DNA from: Gymnodinialimonas ulvae
Lineage (GTDB): Bacteria > Pseudomonadota > Alphaproteobacteria > Rhodobacterales > Rhodobacteraceae
Reading direction: 5' to 3'
Length of the DNA stretch: 64,000 nucleotides
Assembly: GCF_037543845.1 (NCBI RefSeq)
Contig: NZ_JBBIFX010000002.1
Location: 496,001 to 560,000 of the forward strand
Shown here: positions 19,973 to 28,515 of the stretch, in pieces
Layout of the letters: each line of letters opens with the position of its first letter
Position numbering within the stretch: position 1 is the first letter of the stretch
The notes under the pieces: generated by a model
Seen by the model: the letters and a program-made list of their open reading frames with translations, nothing else
Told to the model about the DNA's origin: nothing
Databases searched by the model: none
Program-made: the position numbers and the translations under genes

Positions 19973-21037
19973 CTACTTTAGTAATTTCGAAAGTGACTTT
20001 ACGCCTTCAAACCTCTTCGAACCTTCAAAAACCGGTGACTGTCCGTTCTCACAATTGTCCGCAAGGATAAGCTTTGAGAGAGCAGACTTACCAGCGTGTT
20101 GTCCACGTCCCACACTATAACTCAATCCTTCGCGACCTTTATAAAATTTGTAATGCAACGATGCAGCAAGGTGTTCAGACACTGCAACCTTTTTGTCAAT
20201 TGAGTGGGGGCCTCTGGCAAATTTTGCGCCTTTCGGCCACTTAAGGAGTGCAAATTTGTTCAAGACTGAAGGCGCAGAGGTGAGAGCATTCTTCATCACT
20301 AGTCGCGTGAGTCTATTCTGAAGGTTTTCAAAGAGTGACGGATTCAATGGTCGCTTTATATGGGCAAAGCTGCCCAGAAACCAAGTCTGTAATGCGGTCG
20401 GCTTCTTTCGCCAAAAGAAAAGCCGATCTCTCACACCCCCCATGAAACACACATGTGGCGTTGGAAAACGCTTAAGGAAGCGTGTTGGCTGAGACATGAT
20501 ACGAATACCGAACGGAGGCGCGCCTTGATCATCGAAATAAGGAAAGGCTTCATGTGGCGCGGACCGACCATCAAAGTGGTGCTGATCAAGTGGCATATCT
20601 GCGTACATGTCAATCATTACACTTAAGAGAGCCCGCTCTCCCTTATCCTCCAACGCCTGCGCCAAATCGCACAGCTTCATCGGCATTTCCTTGTAGTAGA
20701 GAAATTCGTCAAGATCCGGCAATGTAACCCATCTATCGGTGCAATAATAATCCAAGATGTCTTCACGCCACTTTCCAAGATTTTCGCGGTAAGAAGTATT
20801 CTTTGCTGGCCGGAACAAGGTAATGTCGGACTGTTCGGACAGGATCTCGAATGTGCCGTCTGTCGAGTGATCGTCGACGATGAAAAAATGATTACAGCCG
20901 ATACCTCTATAATGGTGCAAGAAATGAGGTAGAATGACCGCTTCGTTATGGCATACCGTTACACATGCGACCGTTGCCACGTCTTTAGGGCGGCCTGGTG
21001 TGACTTGCTCCAATACCTCACTCGTGAAACCGGACAT
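19973..21037 (-). CDS. Glycosyltransferase family 2-like protein
   Basis: 354 aa. GT-A fold of the glyco_tranf_2_4 kind: VATVACVTVCHNEAVILPHFLHHYRGIGCNHFFIVDDHSTDGT, then ITLFRPAKNTSYRENLGKWREDILDYYCTDRWVTLPDLDEFL, where DLDEF is the nucleotide-sugar/metal motif. No membrane segment, so cytoplasmic or peripheral. ATG 21037 with GGAGGA about 12 nt before; a TTG at 21058 overlaps that site and is rejected. Convergent with the kinase gene. The target glycan is unknown; probably a capsule, LPS or exopolysaccharide. Confidence 0.85.
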   Translation of the reverse strand: MSGFTSEVLEQVTPGRPKDVATVACVTVCHNEAVILPHFLHHYRGIGCNHFFIVDDHSTDGTFEILSEQSDITLFRPAKNTSYRENLGKWREDILDYYCTDRWVTLPDLDEFLYYKEMPMKLCDLAQALEDKGERALLSVMIDMYADMPLDQHHFDGRSAPHEAFPYFDDQGAPPFGIRIMSQPTRFLKRFPTPHVCFMGGVRDRLFFWRKKPTALQTWFLGSFAHIKRPLNPSLFENLQNRLTRLVMKNALTSAPSVLNKFALLKWPKGAKFARGPHSIDKKVAVSEHLAASLHYKFYKGREGLSYSVGRGQHAGKSALSKLILADNCENGQSPVFEGSKRFEGVKSLSKLLK

Positions 21038-21419
21038 GTTTACTCGTCTTCCTCCCAATTAATTTCACCCAGTTAATCCAAAATTCGGACGCGATGTATG
21101 CTGAAAATATGACCCTCAGACTGTATTCTAGATCAGGTCCGTCAATGCAGCAACGACACTTCCTAAACGCCCGACCCCGACTTGCTCGCGAATTCGAATA
21201 AGCCGTTTCTGACTCGACAGGCCCGAAGACTTGTAGTGCCGAAGCCATTGGGACAACAATCATCCGCCGCCGAAAGCCCGCCGACCGGAACAGAAGCTTC
21301 GACATGTTCGCTTCCGCACAAAACCATCCACGACCTCTTATCTCAGTAGACGCATTTTACCGACAGGCTCAAATGAATCACTTTGCCAGTCTCGCATTCG
21401 TTCGCGGCCCATCCGCTGC
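21038..21419. other. Spacer, one unassigned 95-codon frame
   Basis: About 380 bp. A minus-strand frame of 95 codons (21018-21305) starts MSKLLFRSAGFRRRM but has an erratic composition and overlaps the glycosyltransferase start; I do not call it a gene. Nothing else recognised. It marks the right border of the AT-richer segment. Confidence 0.3.
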
Positions 21420-22637
21420 TCAGTTTCCCGAAACGCCGCCGCCCAAAACCGACGCCTCCGTCTGGCCACGAGCCCCGGTTCTCCCGCTCTGCGCTTCGTT
21501 GTAAGACAGGAAATCATGCCGCAAAAGGACGGCGCCCGCGCGCACCAAGGTATGTTCATTGGAAATCTCGATCCGCCATTGCGCGGGTGGAGTTCCGTAT
21601 TGCAGCATCGCTTTGTAGCTTGCGAACGTGTCGGCTTCCAAATGCTGTAAGACAGACGCCATCGGCCCCGAAAACAGCATCACGCCCGGGTCGACCAGAC
21701 TTGCCATATTGGTCAGCGTCTCGGCGATGACATCGCTCCACTCTCTTAGCGATCGGCGAGCGGGAGGGAGTCCGGCGCGATGCTCATCCAGCAACTCTTT
21801 GAGCGTTCTTGCGTTTCCCCCAAGTTCTGCATTGCGCGACAGCAACGCCCATGACCCGGCGATATCTTCGAGCCGTTGGATGTCGTCCGCGCGGTTTCCC
21901 GGCCGCACCATATGGCCAATCTCGCCGGCAAGCCCGGAATTCCCGGCGATCACGGATCCGTTGGCCACCAGCCCACCCCCGATCCCGGTGTCCAACCATG
22001 CGACGATAGCGTTGCGCCCGAGCCGGTCGGGGAAGCGAAACGAAAAGGCGGCTGCGTAAAGAGACGCATCATTGGACACGTGCTGAAGTGTGATGTCCGG
22101 AAAACGCACTTGCAGGCGGGCTGTCAGGGGAACGTCGCGCCATTCCAAGGTCGGTGCGCGCAGAACCACACCGGTATCGGTGACAACTCCCGGTACGGAA
22201 ACCGCCAATCCGGCCACATCGCCGCGACCGTGGATCACCTCCGTAACTTGGTTTTCCATCACCGATATGACGGCTTCGGGGGTCTGGTCACTTGGCGAAA
22301 TCGCCACTTCGCGAAATGCGATCAATGCGCCGCACAGATCCATCAACCCAACGCGCACGAAGCCGAAGGAAATCTCGACGCCGACAAAAGTACAAAAGCC
22401 CGGTGTCAATTCCAGCCGCTCGCCAGGGCGCCCGAACCTGGGTGTTGAGGCTTCATGGGCGCCGTCGGCATTGCTTGCAAATCGCAAGACACCAACCTCT
22501 AGGAGCCGCGCAGTCGGGGCGCCGACCGTCGACCGGGTCACGCCCATCTCGCGCGAAAGCTCTGCACGACTGCGCGGCACCCCGTCCGAGAGCACCTGCA
22601 AAACCGTCGCTTCCGTCTCATTGCGAAGCGTTAACAT
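21420..22637 (-). CDS. ROK-family transcriptional repressor
   Basis: 405 aa. N-terminal winged HTH (residues 10-55, VLSDGVPRSRAELSREMGVTRSTVGAPTARLLEVG) and a C-terminal ROK sugar-kinase-like domain with FVGVEISFGFVRVGLMD, WLDTGIGGGLVANGSVI and GLAGEIGHM. The usual ROK zinc motif CxCGxxGCxE is absent; NRADDIQRLEDIAG stands in its place. ROK repressors bind sugars or sugar phosphates. Divergent from the GtsA-like importer with a 114-bp spacer that carries a dyad, so it probably represses that operon and itself. Confidence 0.93.
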   Translation of the reverse strand: MLTLRNETEATVLQVLSDGVPRSRAELSREMGVTRSTVGAPTARLLEVGVLRFASNADGAHEASTPRFGRPGERLELTPGFCTFVGVEISFGFVRVGLMDLCGALIAFREVAISPSDQTPEAVISVMENQVTEVIHGRGDVAGLAVSVPGVVTDTGVVLRAPTLEWRDVPLTARLQVRFPDITLQHVSNDASLYAAAFSFRFPDRLGRNAIVAWLDTGIGGGLVANGSVIAGNSGLAGEIGHMVRPGNRADDIQRLEDIAGSWALLSRNAELGGNARTLKELLDEHRAGLPPARRSLREWSDVIAETLTNMASLVDPGVMLFSGPMASVLQHLEADTFASYKAMLQYGTPPAQWRIEISNEHTLVRAGAVLLRHDFLSYNEAQSGRTGARGQTEASVLGGGVSGN

Positions 22638-22682
22638 GGTCGGACCACCCCCGCCTTGAGAGACTCGATCTCAGGAAAAATG

Positions 22683-22720
22683 TTGACAAGCCTCTGCTTT
22701 TGTATTTCCTCACTACAAAA
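22683..22720 (+). promoter_or_regulatory. Candidate promoter and ROK operator of the gts-like operon
   Basis: TTGACA at 22683-22688 is a perfect -35 box, though a good -10 at normal spacing is not evident. Overlapping the downstream side is the dyad TTTTGTA-N9-TACAAAA (22698-22720). It lies in the divergent spacer 32 bp before the binding-protein start, as expected for a repressor site. Assignment to the ROK protein is inference. Confidence 0.5.
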
Positions 22721-22751
22721 TAAAAAAACGTTTCGTCAACATGGAGGAGAA

Positions 22752-23999
22752 ATGGCGATGTTCCGTATCAAAGGGGTTACAGCCCTACTTTCAATGACTG
22801 CCCTGACCGCGCCGGCGTTTGCCGATGACGTGGAGGTGATGCACTGGTGGACGTCCGGTGGCGAAGCTGCGGCCATCGCAGTTCTGCAAGAAGATCTGGC
22901 AGAGCGCGGCACCGGCTGGACCGACATGGCCATCGCAGGGGGCGGCGGCGATGCCGCGATGACCGCCCTGCGCGCCCGCGTCGTGGCTGGCAACCCGCCG
23001 ACTGCCGCCCAAATGCTCGGGATGAGCGTTCGGGAATGGGCCGAAGAAGGCTTCCTCGGCAACCTGAACGATGTGGCCGAAGCCGAAGGTTGGAACGATG
23101 TCATTCCGCCCGCGGTCCAGGCGTTTGGCACCTACGAGGGCGAATGGGTCGCCGCTCCGGTGAACATTCACCGCCCGCATTGGGTCTGGGGCAACGCAGA
23201 GATTTTCGCTGAAATCGGCATGGAGATGCCCACCAACTGGGACGAGTTCTTCGCTGCTGCGGACGCGATGCAAGCTGCCGGCTACATCCCCGTCGCACAG
23301 GGCGGACAAGCCTGGCAGGAAGCCACCATTTGGGAAGCCGTTGTGCTTTCGATTTCGCCCGACCTCTATGAATCGGCGCTCATCAATGCCGACATGGACG
23401 CGCTCGGCTCTGCCGAGATGGCGGAAAGCTTCGAAATCTATCGCCGCATTCTCAGCTATGCCGATGATGGATATGCAGGCCGCGACTGGAACCTGACCAC
23501 GGCCATGGTCATCAACGGCGAAGCCGGGATGCAGATCATGGGCGACTGGGCCAAAGGCGAAGTGATCGCCGCAGGTCTCACACCGGGCGAAGAAATCCTT
23601 TGCGCCGTGGTTCCGGGTACTGACGGTTCGTTCCTCTTCAACACCGACTTCTTCGCGATGTTCGATGTGGGTGACGATGCGGCCGCCGCACAGCGCAACA
23701 TGGCAGCCGCCGCTATGTCGGTCAGCTTCCAGGAGACCTTCAACCTCGCAAAGGGCTCGATCCCCGCGCGTACGGACGTTCCGTCGGATAACTTCGATGC
23801 CTGTGGCCAGACCTCGATGGCCGACATCGTCGAAGCGACGGAATCCGAGACGCTCTTTGGCTCGCTTGCACACGGCCATGGTCAGCCCGCCTCCGTGCAG
23901 GCTGCCTACATCGACGTGGTGACGCAGTTCGCAAACTCCGACATGTCGGCAGAAGACGCTGTTGAGGCCCTCGTCGCATCGGTCGGCAGCGCCCTCTAA
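22752..23999 (+). CDS. Glucose/mannose-type ABC substrate-binding protein (GtsA-like)
   Basis: 415 aa, with signal peptide MAMFRIKGVTALLSMTALTAPAFA. The mature start DDVEVMHWWTSGGEAAA, then IAGGGGDAAMTALRARVVAGNPP, VAAPVNIHRPHWVW, VAQGGQAWQEATIWEAVVLS and NGEAGMQIMGDWAKGE closely follow Pseudomonas GtsA as I know it, so a CUT1-family glucose/mannose periplasmic receptor is likely. GGAGGAG sits 2-3 nt before the ATG at 22752; upstream in-frame starts lack it. First gene of an operon with two permeases, an ATPase and an SDR; a strong hairpin follows the stop. Confidence 0.93.
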   Translation: MAMFRIKGVTALLSMTALTAPAFADDVEVMHWWTSGGEAAAIAVLQEDLAERGTGWTDMAIAGGGGDAAMTALRARVVAGNPPTAAQMLGMSVREWAEEGFLGNLNDVAEAEGWNDVIPPAVQAFGTYEGEWVAAPVNIHRPHWVWGNAEIFAEIGMEMPTNWDEFFAAADAMQAAGYIPVAQGGQAWQEATIWEAVVLSISPDLYESALINADMDALGSAEMAESFEIYRRILSYADDGYAGRDWNLTTAMVINGEAGMQIMGDWAKGEVIAAGLTPGEEILCAVVPGTDGSFLFNTDFFAMFDVGDDAAAAQRNMAAAAMSVSFQETFNLAKGSIPARTDVPSDNFDACGQTSMADIVEATESETLFGSLAHGHGQPASVQAAYIDVVTQFANSDMSAEDAVEALVASVGSAL

Positions 24000-24022
24000 T
24001 CGCGGCTTTGCAATTTAGGGTT

Positions 24023-24048
24023 GGGCGGCGCTGGATATTGCGCCGCCC
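24023..24048 (+). other. Intercistronic hairpin after binding-protein gene
   Basis: Nine-pair perfect stem GGGCGGCGC / GCGCCGCCC, 8-nt loop, no T-run. It lies between the receptor gene and the permeases, where such hairpins raise receptor mRNA stability over that of the membrane genes. Confidence 0.6.
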
Positions 24049-24144
24049 ACGCCTCCAGACCAACCCATTCCTACCGTTTGACCCCGACTGACCGCTTGCC
24101 CGAATGGGTAACATCCGTTGGCTCAACCCCCGCCGACCGGACCC

Positions 24145-25014
24145 ATGCGCACCCTCAGATCCTACCTCCCGCAATTGACACTGCTGCCAAGCCTCGTGCT
24201 GATCGCGGTGTCGGTCTATGGCTTCATTGCGCTGACGTTCGTCATATCCCTGACCCGTTCGCGGATGCTTCCGCGGTTTGACCGTTGGGAGGGGTTCGAC
24301 AACTACGCCCGCGTGTGGAACCATCCGCGCTGGGACGTGGCGATGGACAATTTTGCCATCTTCGGCATCCTCTACATCGGCGGTACGCTGGTCATTGGCC
24401 TGACACTTGCGATCCTACTGGATCAGAAGATCCGCGCCGAGGGCCTTTTGCGGACCATCTACCTCTATCCCATGGCGCTTAGCTTCATCGTGACCGGCGT
24501 GGCCTGGCAATGGCTGATGACGCCGGATCTGGGGCTTGAACATGCGTTCCGGACGTGGGGCTGGGAAAGTTTCAACTTTGACTGGATCACGCAATCCGAG
24601 TTGGCGATCTACTGTATCGTGATCGCCGGGGCCTGGCAGGCCAGCGGCTTTGTTATGGCTCTGTTTCTGGCGGCGCTCAGGGGGATCAATTCCGAGATCA
24701 TCTCTGCCGCCCGCATCGACGGCGCCTCGGGCCCTGCGATTTATTGGCATATCATCATCCCCGCCCTGCGCCCGGCCTTCCTGACCGCGATCGTCGTGCA
24801 AGGTCACCTCGCGATCAAAAGCTACGACCTTGTCGTGGCGTTAACCCGCGGCGGACCGGGCTTCGCGACCGAGCTTCCTTCGACCTTCATGTATGAATTC
24901 ACCTTCTCTCGGAACGAGATGGCCATGGGTGCGGCCAGCGCCGTCATGATGCTGGTGCTGCTGACCGTCCTGATCGTGCCTTACCTCTACTCGGAGTTGC
25001 GCGATGACCGTTGA
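24145..25014 (+). CDS. Sugar ABC transporter permease (GtsB/MalF type)
   Basis: 289 aa with about six membrane segments (PQLTLLPSLVLIAVSVYGFIAL near the start). The EAA loop that docks on the ATPase reads EIISAARIDGASGPAIYWHIIIPALRP near residues 190-215. Starts at ATG 24145; a TTG further upstream has no site. The site before the ATG is weak, so translation may depend on the polycistronic context. Its last 11 bp overlap the next permease. Inner membrane, one half of the channel. Confidence 0.92.
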   Translation: MRTLRSYLPQLTLLPSLVLIAVSVYGFIALTFVISLTRSRMLPRFDRWEGFDNYARVWNHPRWDVAMDNFAIFGILYIGGTLVIGLTLAILLDQKIRAEGLLRTIYLYPMALSFIVTGVAWQWLMTPDLGLEHAFRTWGWESFNFDWITQSELAIYCIVIAGAWQASGFVMALFLAALRGINSEIISAARIDGASGPAIYWHIIIPALRPAFLTAIVVQGHLAIKSYDLVVALTRGGPGFATELPSTFMYEFTFSRNEMAMGAASAVMMLVLLTVLIVPYLYSELRDDR

Positions 25015-25891
25015 TGCACGTCGCCGTTTCGATTTCAGCCGGGTCGTCGTCTACCTGGTCCTTCTGCTCGCGGCCTGTTTCTTCCTTCTGCCCCTTGTCG
25101 CAATGGTCTTCACCTCGCTAAAGACCATGCCCGAGATCACCGGCGGCGCGGGCTTCGAAGACGCCACGATCCTGTCGCCACCAAGCCTTCTTTCCTTGGA
25201 GGCCTGGGGACTCGCCTGGTCCTCGGCCTGCATCGCCGTGGCCTGCGAAGGCCTGCGCAGCTATTTCTGGAACTCGATCCTTCTGGTCATCTTTGCCGTC
25301 TCGATCTCGGTCGCCCTCGGGGCGGTCAACGGCTACGTCCTGTCGAAGTGGCGCTTTCGGGGCGACAACATCATCTTCGGAATGTTGCTGTTTGGCTGCT
25401 TCATCCCGTTCCAGATCGTCCTGATCCCGATGGCGCGCGTGCTGGGGATCCTCGATCTTGCTGGCACGCTCGGGGGGCTGGTGCTGGTTCATGTTTGCTA
25501 CGGCATACCCTTTACCACGCTCTTCTTTCGCAACTTCTATGTCACGATTCCCGATGAGCTGATCTCTGCCGGGCGGATGGATGGTGCGGGCTTTTGGCAG
25601 ATCTTCACGATAATCCTGGTCCCGATCAGCTGGCCGATTTTCGTGGTCGCGATCATCTGGCAATTCACCAACGTGTGGAACGATTTCCTGTTCGGGGCGT
25701 CCTTCGCGGGTCCCGACACGCGCCCTCTGATGGTCGCGCTCAACAACCTCGTTAACACATCGACGGGGACCAAAGCCTACAACGTCGACATGGCCGGTGC
25801 GATGATCGCCGCCCTGCCGACCATGCTCGTCTACATCGTCGGCGGCCGCTATTTCCTGCGCGGTCTGACGTCTGGCGCTGTGAAAGGATAA
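25004..25891 (+). CDS. Sugar ABC transporter permease (GtsC/MalG type)
   Basis: 295 aa, six membrane segments beginning VVVYLVLLLAACFFLLPLVAMVFTSLK. EAA motif ELISAGRMDGAGFWQIFTIILVPISWP near residues 185-212. Overlaps the upstream permease by 11 bp and is followed 2 bp later by the ATPase, so all are one transcript. An ordinary-length MalG-type subunit, in contrast to the long one at 30867. Confidence 0.93.
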   Translation: MTVDARRRFDFSRVVVYLVLLLAACFFLLPLVAMVFTSLKTMPEITGGAGFEDATILSPPSLLSLEAWGLAWSSACIAVACEGLRSYFWNSILLVIFAVSISVALGAVNGYVLSKWRFRGDNIIFGMLLFGCFIPFQIVLIPMARVLGILDLAGTLGGLVLVHVCYGIPFTTLFFRNFYVTIPDELISAGRMDGAGFWQIFTIILVPISWPIFVVAIIWQFTNVWNDFLFGASFAGPDTRPLMVALNNLVNTSTGTKAYNVDMAGAMIAALPTMLVYIVGGRYFLRGLTSGAVKG

Positions 25892-25893
25892 AT

Positions 25894-26967
25894 ATGGCCT
25901 CCCTCAGCATTGACAAGGTCACCAAGCGGTTCGGCACCACCGAGGTTCTGAGTGAGGTCTCCATCGGTATTGAGCCCGGCGATTTCCTCGTACTTGTGGG
26001 CCCCTCGGGCTGTGGCAAATCCACACTTCTGAACATGATCGCCGGTCTGACCGACCTGTCCGGCGGCGAGATCCGGCTGGAAGAGCGCCGCATCGACGGG
26101 CTGGAACCCAAGGAACGCAACATCGCGATGGTGTTTCAATCCTACGCGCTCTACCCCGCCATGACGGTCGAAAAGAACATCGCCTTCCCGCTGCGGATGG
26201 CCGGTGTCGATAAGGCCGGGCAGGCGGCCAAGGTCGGCGAAGTGGCGGACCTTCTGCAAATCGGCCACCTCCTGAAACGCAAGCCCGCCGCCCTTTCCGG
26301 CGGTCAGCGGCAGCGCGTCGCGATGGGCCGCGCCCTTGTGCGGGACCCCAAGTTGTTCCTCTTTGATGAGCCGCTGTCGAACCTCGACGCCAAGCTGCGC
26401 GTTGACATGCGCACCGAGATCAAGCGCCTGCATCAGCGTCTTGGCACAACCATCGTCTACGTGACCCACGATCAGGTCGAAGCGATGACGATGGCCACCA
26501 AGATCGCCGTCATGGAAGGCGGTGCCGTGCAGCAATTCGGCACCCCGGCCGAAATCTACGATCATCCGGCCAACCGCTTTGTGGCGACCTTCATGGGCTC
26601 GCCCGCGATGAACTTGCTCAAGGGTACGGTTTCCGGCGACATGATTGATCTCGGCGGTCTCCATCTGCCGGTTCCAGCGGCGGCCAAAGGGCTTTCGGAG
26701 GGGCATAAGGTCGAACTTGGCCTGCGCCCCGAATGGTTTGGCACCGAACCCGGCCCCGATACCGTGCCGATGAAAGGCGAGTTGGATCTGGTCGAGCCCA
26801 CCGGCCCCGACCTCTACACCGTGATTGAAGCGGCAGGTCAGACACTGACCGCACGCCTCCCGGCGCGGGCCGACATCGGCGGCCCCGGCGAGATCGAGCT
26901 TCACGTCGACATGTTGAAGGCGGTCATCTTCGATGCCGAAACCGGCAAGTCGATGATGGCGCAATAA
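25894..26967 (+). CDS. Sugar ABC transporter ATPase (CUT1, MalK/UgpC type)
   Basis: 357 aa. Walker A GPSGCGKST (residues 36-44), Q-loop MVFQSYALYP, signature LSGGQRQRVAMGRAL, Walker B LFLFDEPLSNLD, H-loop VTHDQ, then a C-terminal OB-type regulatory domain (from about 235) as in MalK. Two bp after the permease stop. Drives import by the 22752-25891 proteins. Such ATPases are sometimes shared between CUT1 systems, and a paralogue lies at 32313. Confidence 0.95.
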   Translation: MASLSIDKVTKRFGTTEVLSEVSIGIEPGDFLVLVGPSGCGKSTLLNMIAGLTDLSGGEIRLEERRIDGLEPKERNIAMVFQSYALYPAMTVEKNIAFPLRMAGVDKAGQAAKVGEVADLLQIGHLLKRKPAALSGGQRQRVAMGRALVRDPKLFLFDEPLSNLDAKLRVDMRTEIKRLHQRLGTTIVYVTHDQVEAMTMATKIAVMEGGAVQQFGTPAEIYDHPANRFVATFMGSPAMNLLKGTVSGDMIDLGGLHLPVPAAAKGLSEGHKVELGLRPEWFGTEPGPDTVPMKGELDLVEPTGPDLYTVIEAAGQTLTARLPARADIGGPGEIELHVDMLKAVIFDAETGKSMMAQ

Positions 26968-26989
26968 AACTGCAGATGGAGCACACCTG

Positions 26990-27718
26990 ATGAAGGGACT
27001 CGACAAGGGGATCATCCTCGTCACCGGCGCAACGGGCGGCATCGGCGGCGCCGTCGTGCGCCAGCTTTTGGCAGAAGGCGCCACCGTTTTGGCCAGTGGC
27101 CGCGATGCCGAAAAGCTCGACGCATTGGCCAAAGACACCGGATGTGACACCGTTGCCTTCGACCTGACCTCCGAGGACAGCGTGCGCGCCGCCATCGAGG
27201 GCCGCAATATCTACGGCGTCGTCAATTGCGGCGGCTTCGGCGGCGAGATCGCCACCCCGATGGAGACCGATATCGACGTTTTCGACAAGGTCATCTCGAT
27301 CAACGCCCGCGGCGCGCTATTGGTCACGAAATACGCCAGCCGCGAGATGATCCGCGTCGGCCAAGGCGGTGTTATCCTCAACGTTTCAAGCCAAGCGTCG
27401 CTTGTGGCCCTGAAGGGGCATATTTCCTACGGCTCGTCCAAAGCGGCGCTCGACAACATCACGCGGGTCTCCGCGATGGAGCTCGGCCCGCATGGCATCC
27501 GTGTGAATTCCGTGCATCCGACCGTCGTGATGACGCCGATGTCGGCCTGGTATTGGGGCCGCCCCGAAATCGAAGGCCCCTTCCTTGAGACCATGCCTTT
27601 GGGTCGGTGGGCCACCGAAGAGGAAATCGCGGCCCCGGTCGTGTTCTTGCTCAGCGACGGCGCGTCGATGATCTCGGGCGCGGCCCTGCCGATTGATGGC
27701 GGCTTTACCGCCGTCTGA
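26990..27718 (+). CDS. SDR-family oxidoreductase
   Basis: 242 aa. TGATGGIGGAVV cofactor loop near residue 11, an NCGG-type NNAG equivalent (VVNCGGFGG), Ser in NVSSQAS, catalytic YGSSK, and C-terminal LPIDGGF. The family Asn of NNAG is displaced (NCGG), slightly unusual. 22 bp after the ATPase in the same direction, so probably the last gene of the glucose-type operon; a sugar or sugar-alcohol dehydrogenase role (for example L-xylulose reductase-like) fits the context but is inference. Confidence 0.9.
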   Translation: MKGLDKGIILVTGATGGIGGAVVRQLLAEGATVLASGRDAEKLDALAKDTGCDTVAFDLTSEDSVRAAIEGRNIYGVVNCGGFGGEIATPMETDIDVFDKVISINARGALLVTKYASREMIRVGQGGVILNVSSQASLVALKGHISYGSSKAALDNITRVSAMELGPHGIRVNSVHPTVVMTPMSAWYWGRPEIEGPFLETMPLGRWATEEEIAAPVVFLLSDGASMISGAALPIDGGFTAV

Positions 27719-27739
27719 TGATGAGCACCGCAGAGCAAT

Positions 27740-27755
27740 GGTTCCATATGTAACC
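27740..27755. promoter_or_regulatory. Candidate MarR operator
   Basis: GGTTCCATATGTAACC, a 16-bp dyad with one mismatched pair (GGTTnCATATGnAACC), 22 bp before the MarR start. MarR proteins bind 16-20 bp dyads near their own start, so autoregulation is likely. A second CATATG covers the MarR start codon. Confidence 0.45.
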
Positions 27756-27777
27756 GAAAACAAGTAGCGCTTCCCAT

Positions 27778-28224
27778 ATGGACCAATCCGACTTTCACCT
27801 GCCGCATTTTCTGCCCTACCTGCTCAACCAGGCAGCGGAGGCGGCCAGCCACGAGTTTCAGACCTATTACCGAACCCGCTACGGCATGCTGCGCACCGAA
27901 TGGCGGGTTCTGTTTCACCTCGGTTGCTACGGCGATATGTCGGCCAAGCGGGTCTGTGACCTGGCTTCGATCCACAAGACGAAGGTCAGCCGCGCGGTTG
28001 CGGCCCTCGATCAAAAGCGCTTCGTGACCCGCACCGAGACGGAGGCTGATCGCCGTGTCGAACGCCTGTCGCTGACCCCGAAGGGACAGCAGGTTTTCGA
28101 TGACCTGTCCCGTGCGGCGCATCGGTTCGAAACCGCTTTGCTTGAAGGCCTGCCGCGCGATGAAGTCAGGCACTTGCGCGCGGCATTGCTGAAGCTTTCG
28201 GGTCTGGATCAGCGCGGCCCGTGA
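27778..28224 (+). CDS. MarR-family transcriptional regulator
   Basis: 148 aa, normal for MarR. Winged HTH from about residue 38: LRTEWRVLFHLGCYGDMSAKRVCDLASIHKTKVSRAVAALDQKRFVTRTETEADRRVERLSLTPKG, the latter part being the DxRxxxLxLTxxG wing. Purines before the ATG are poor (AAGTAG). It lies between two sugar-transport operons in the same direction. It may control the operon starting at 28516, itself, or the upstream SDR; aromatic or acidic ligands are typical of the family. Confidence 0.93.
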   Translation: MDQSDFHLPHFLPYLLNQAAEAASHEFQTYYRTRYGMLRTEWRVLFHLGCYGDMSAKRVCDLASIHKTKVSRAVAALDQKRFVTRTETEADRRVERLSLTPKGQQVFDDLSRAAHRFETALLEGLPRDEVRHLRAALLKLSGLDQRGP

Positions 28225-28244
28225 TTCGCGAACCGCGCATTTTT
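28212..28244 (+). terminator. Probable terminator of the MarR gene
   Basis: Stem GCGCGG / CCGCGC with a 15-nt loop followed by ATTTTT, overlapping the MarR stop codon. A second hairpin GCCCC-N6-GGGGC follows at 28265-28280. Confidence 0.45.
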
Positions 28245-28515
28245 CAGCATTCGTCACGCGGAACGCCCCTTGCATGGGGCCAAGACCCTTTTCCGCCCCG
28301 TCGCAAGCTCGGAAAATTGATCTATAATTGATATACCCAATCCTGCATCGCTGCTTGCGCACGCGATCGTCATGGGCGCGATTGCTTCACCTTGGCAAAA
28401 ATTGTTTGCGCGGTTGCCGCAGCGGCGTGTCACGCCGGGTGCAATTATGATTGGACGTCTTCCCCACTTGTTTTTATCGTTTCACCCAAAAGCAAAAATC
28501 CGATGGGAGGATCTT
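28245..28515 (+). promoter_or_regulatory. Upstream region of the second ABC operon
   Basis: About 270 bp without a gene. TATAAT at 28323-28328 is a perfect -10 box, but no -35 of quality stands 16-18 bp upstream, so an activator may be needed. AATTGAT is repeated on either side of it (28315 and 28326), and the dyad GCAAA-N5-TTTGC lies at 28395-28409. GGGAGG at 28505-28510 is the ribosome site of the binding protein. Confidence 0.4.

Noticed and set aside
17069..21419. Integrative element with attachment sites
   Set aside because: No integrase, no transposase and no direct repeat of the tRNA-fMet 3' end recognised; kept only as an accessory-segment finding.
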